A stretch of DNA of 64,000 nt from Lineus longissimus (taxonomy: Eukaryota; Nemertea; Pilidiophora; Heteronemertea; Lineidae). The notes beneath the pieces were generated by a model, which searched no databases, was not told the DNA's origin, and was given only the letters and a program-made list of their open reading frames with translations. The DNA is taken from NCBI RefSeq assembly GCF_910592395.1, contig NC_088308.1:22955501-23019500 (forward strand), given 5' to 3'. A program made the translations under genes and the position numbers. Positions 60,801 through 64,000 of this stretch are shown piece after piece (positions within the stretch are counted from its first letter, which is position 1; each line of letters begins with the position of its first letter).

Positions 60801-62943
60801 GATGCTAGATATTCGAATGAAGACTGACGTCAATATAAACCCATTCTATCACGGTACCATCTCAGATGTAAACTATGCATGTAGACGTATATATAGTTGC
60901 ATTTTCTGATTATTAAACCACACACTACTTGAAAAACACTAAAGGTCTACATGTAGGTACAGTTCCAAAAAAATTGATTTAATGAAATTCTGGGTCAATT
61001 GCGATTGTTTCAGCTGATACATACTGATGAAGTCCATAGGGAACCTAAGCTGGTGACAGCATAAACCAACTCACGTAGGCCTACGAGTATTTTGTGTCCA
61101 AGTTGGGTGCACATTGGGGTTCGTATATGATTTCGATAGAGAAAACAAGCACTTTCTATGACATACCTATACCATTCGTTTCGTTCAATAGCCTCTAGGC
61201 ATTGAAACACACTTCTTCAAAGGGAATTATTTGGTTATTGAACCTCGAACTGCGGTGGATCTGATAAATTTTTACGAGGCGCTCCACCCACAAACAAATG
61301 GTACATTGGATAATTTGCAGAATGCCTGGAAATCTGATTTAGTTCTTGTTCGCCAGGGAGAGCTAATCAGTCATCTAATCGATCAAGACGTATAGGATTC
61401 GATCCATGCCGTGCAAACCTGTAATGAAATTAGGTGGAATTGAAAACAGTGGGGCCACGGTCAGGTCACGAGGAACTGCAACATATTTCACGAGGTGAAT
61501 GAGGACGGCGAATTGGTGATTAGTGCGACTAGCAAGGCTATGAAAGGCTGCAACATGCTTCCACAGCCGAAATAGCAGTACGAAATCGTACCATAGTAAC
61601 TGATGTAGGATATTTATTTCAATGAACTTCGAAATGTCTGTGGAAAGGTTTGAATTCTGCTCTTTCTTCAAAGCCTATTATGATTTCAAATCATCCACCG
61701 CGTAATACGGAGCGGTTGATAAATGAATTCTTTCACAGTAGCGTAACGCTTTGTCGTCTCCAAAAAATTGCAGTGACAATCATAAAACAAAACACAACTT
61801 CATTAATTGTAACAGACAGTCAAATTGTGATCATCTACTGGTAAAATTACTCCGCCTCCTTACTAGTATCTCTGCGCCCAGTAAGATTTCCCCGTAATTG
61901 AACCCGAGCTCCCAAAGGCGGAGTGTTCGAATGATTACATCGCCCTTGGTTACAAATTAAATCATTTGACTCCAGATTTAGGCATTCATATGAATAACAT
62001 AGCAAGCAATATCTTAAAACCGTGGACTAATGGCAGTTTCATTGGGTTAGAATCCGCCACCGCATAGTAATAAGCGTGCTAGTGAATATGAATTCCCAGC
62101 TGTCCGATCAGCTAAACTAACAGCCTTTTTGCATCATGTAGACTGATGATTTACATCAACAAACACACTGAATAATTTCCGTCGTTATTCAGAGCTAAAT
62201 GCATAGTAGAAGAATCATATTGGCACTGACCGTACTCTGTCGCCTCGTGTCCTTAATGGAACTTCCACGGCGTAAGATCGTGATACATGCAGAAAAAAAC
62301 ATAAATTCTTGATATACTGATAATTTGGGGAGTTGAAGGTAATCGAGAAAATGCATATGAACACCAACTTATTAGGTAGCATTCCATATTAGTATACTCT
62401 GTACGTGGATAAAGGAAGTCGAAACAATTTTAGGTCTATTAGTCAAGTCGTTCCCAGATTCTGCTTCGACTGAGTATGTTCGGTGACATAATATCAAATG
62501 ACACCAAATCGTCCTTTATTAACCCTGTATCGTCCCTTCCTGCCCTTTAATGGAATACCCACGGGTCATGGCTGTCCTAATACATGACAGAAGTTTGATT
62601 AGATTCCTAGCCTGTGGTAACCAATGCCGCTGTGGTAATCGCAGGTTTCCTGTTTCCTGCGCACACACCGAGATTATAGACTGAAGGCAATTGGGAACGG
62701 ACACCGGGCAATTTCCTTGATCGTTTGCGTACTGATATCTGCAAAAATACCCAATTTTTATTTGACAATGTCAATTGAGACAAAAGTTATGAAAGGCCAA
62801 TTCATGTTAATAGGTCAATTAACATAAGACCAAATGCATTCACTCTTAATAACAAACATTTTTTAGGTTAAAGTGTATACATGTATTATAATTAAAAAGG
62901 TCTTAAAGGGTTTTTTTCTGGCAACACGAATATGCACCCAATA

Positions 62944-62998
62944 CAGGTTTTTCAGCAAAATGAAAACCCCCAATGGTTTTTCAGAATCTCAAAACCTT
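62944..62998. repeat. Dispersed repeat, copy 2 (GGTTTTTCAG type)
   Basis: It contains CAGGTTTTTCAGCAAAATGA then AATGGTTTTTCAGAATCTCA. GGTTTTTC and GAAAACC can pair within it. It matches 57834-57893. Confidence 0.6.
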
Positions 62999-64000
62999 AA
63001 AGGGGCTTACATTTTACTAAAAAGCTTGTAAAAGGGGTTGCAGATTACTAGTATACCCTATCACAGCACTGGCCTATAGTGGAAGTCCGTGATCATAGCA
63101 ACTCTATTTGATGCTGAATCCGATCCTACATACAAAGCCACAGCCAGAGAATCTATTACCTTAGCGCACTGTCTTCTATAACCGTTGTAATATCCCACAG
63201 AATTCAAAGACTGGCATATCTGCACTACAGCCATCTCACTTTGAGCCAAGATGTCCAATCTGCCCTGCTTAATCATTGCGAGGGCGACGGGAGATCTGTC
63301 ATATTCGCCTCGGTTAATTTACGTGCGTATCTTTGGCTAGCAGCAGGCGGCACATTAAAATCATTGCCTTTATTAATGTCGACCAAGGGAAATGATCAAT
63401 TGTTGCATGCTGGATAATGGTTTTTTTTCCTGTTTGGAATGATGCTAGCGCTGTTTTTACATATAAGCAGTGATTGGTTTGCGTGGTTTGTAAGCCTGCT
63501 GATGTCTTGAAGGGCAAACGGCGAGGGCATTGTTTTCATTGAGAAATATATCAGCATCGTTTTTGTGGTCGCAGCGCCGGGTCTCGATTCTTCGATCAAG
63601 ATATGATATTGACGGCGTGATCGATTACATGTGCTGTGTTGGATTCGACTGCCCGGAGCCAGGACCTTGGAGAATTTTCAAAAAACAGTCCATTATATAG
63701 AAACACTAAGATATGTGGGGAACATGCAGTAAAAAATAACAAACGGTGCACCATGCAGTACAAGCGCGGACACCTCACTGCATGATCATGATCCCAGCCA
63801 ATACTTTGCGTTTAACGACCAATGATTCTTGTGCTTCTGTTCATCTGCACCAGTAGTTGTTAGATGGAGTGATGAATTCAAGACGGCGTCTATAGTTTTA
63901 AGGTTTTATGTATCCGATCCATAAATGGTTACGGCAGCTGTTGCTTTAGATGACGTTGTTTAGATAATTCTTCCGTTAACGGATATGACCGTGAGGTCCT

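Larger units (their letters stand above)
44562..64000. other. Gene-poor AT-rich region outside the entries above
   Basis: Apart from the weak exon candidates and repeats listed separately, I see no gene, RNA or mobile element. Several open frames of 60-156 codons exist on both strands. Where two overlap (for example 57990-58184 with 58124-58390 on the plus strand, or 52851-53321 plus with 53219-53482 minus) both look equally protein-like, so composition alone does not decide. Many ATTA and TAATTA words suggest regulatory or intronic DNA. Confidence 0.35.

Overview
The window looks like nuclear DNA from an invertebrate animal. Its genes have short exons with GT/AG introns, it contains a metazoan-type beta-1,3-galactosyltransferase cluster and a huntingtin-partner gene (HAP40), and there are no bacterial signals. 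TACATGTA-type palindromes are scattered throughout, as in several marine invertebrates. I suspect amphioxus or another marine deuterostome or lophotrochozoan, but the sequence alone does not settle it.

Layout. 1-3.7 kb: old, degenerate tandem repeats of three families, one in both orientations. 4.2-7.5 kb (minus): a complete ten-exon HAP40/F8A gene, reconstructed exon by exon with matching splice phases. 8.6-10.1 kb (minus): a two-exon ankyrin-repeat gene. 11.1-25.3 kb (minus): five GT31 beta-1,3-glycosyltransferase copies, called A to E here. B plus C and D plus E lie on a tandem duplication of about 7.8 kb (12474-20316 and 20315-27952). A is outside the duplication but nearly identical to B and D in its catalytic core. 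E has lost its start-proximal reading frame through a 4-bp deletion. A 158-bp transposon-like element is in unit 1, and unit 2 keeps the empty site.

28.4-33.6 kb: a 33-bp minisatellite, then a small minus-strand coiled-coil gene whose two clear exons are homologous to each other and join in frame, with a possible further exon at 33.6 kb. 33.7-64 kb: no gene I can name. It is an AT-rich gene-poor stretch with a few low-confidence exon candidates (34.6, 35.4, 44.2-44.6, 50.0, 53.3-53.7 kb), small tandem repeats and two dispersed repeat pairs.

Functional picture. The five glycosyltransferases are a local gene family of Golgi type II membrane enzymes that grew by duplication and probably exchanged sequence by gene conversion. 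HAP40, the ankyrin gene and the coiled-coil gene are separate loci with no evident shared pathway. The best candidate for something undescribed is the duplicated coiled-coil exon gene. The best-documented event is the tandem duplication with its one-sided transposon insertion.
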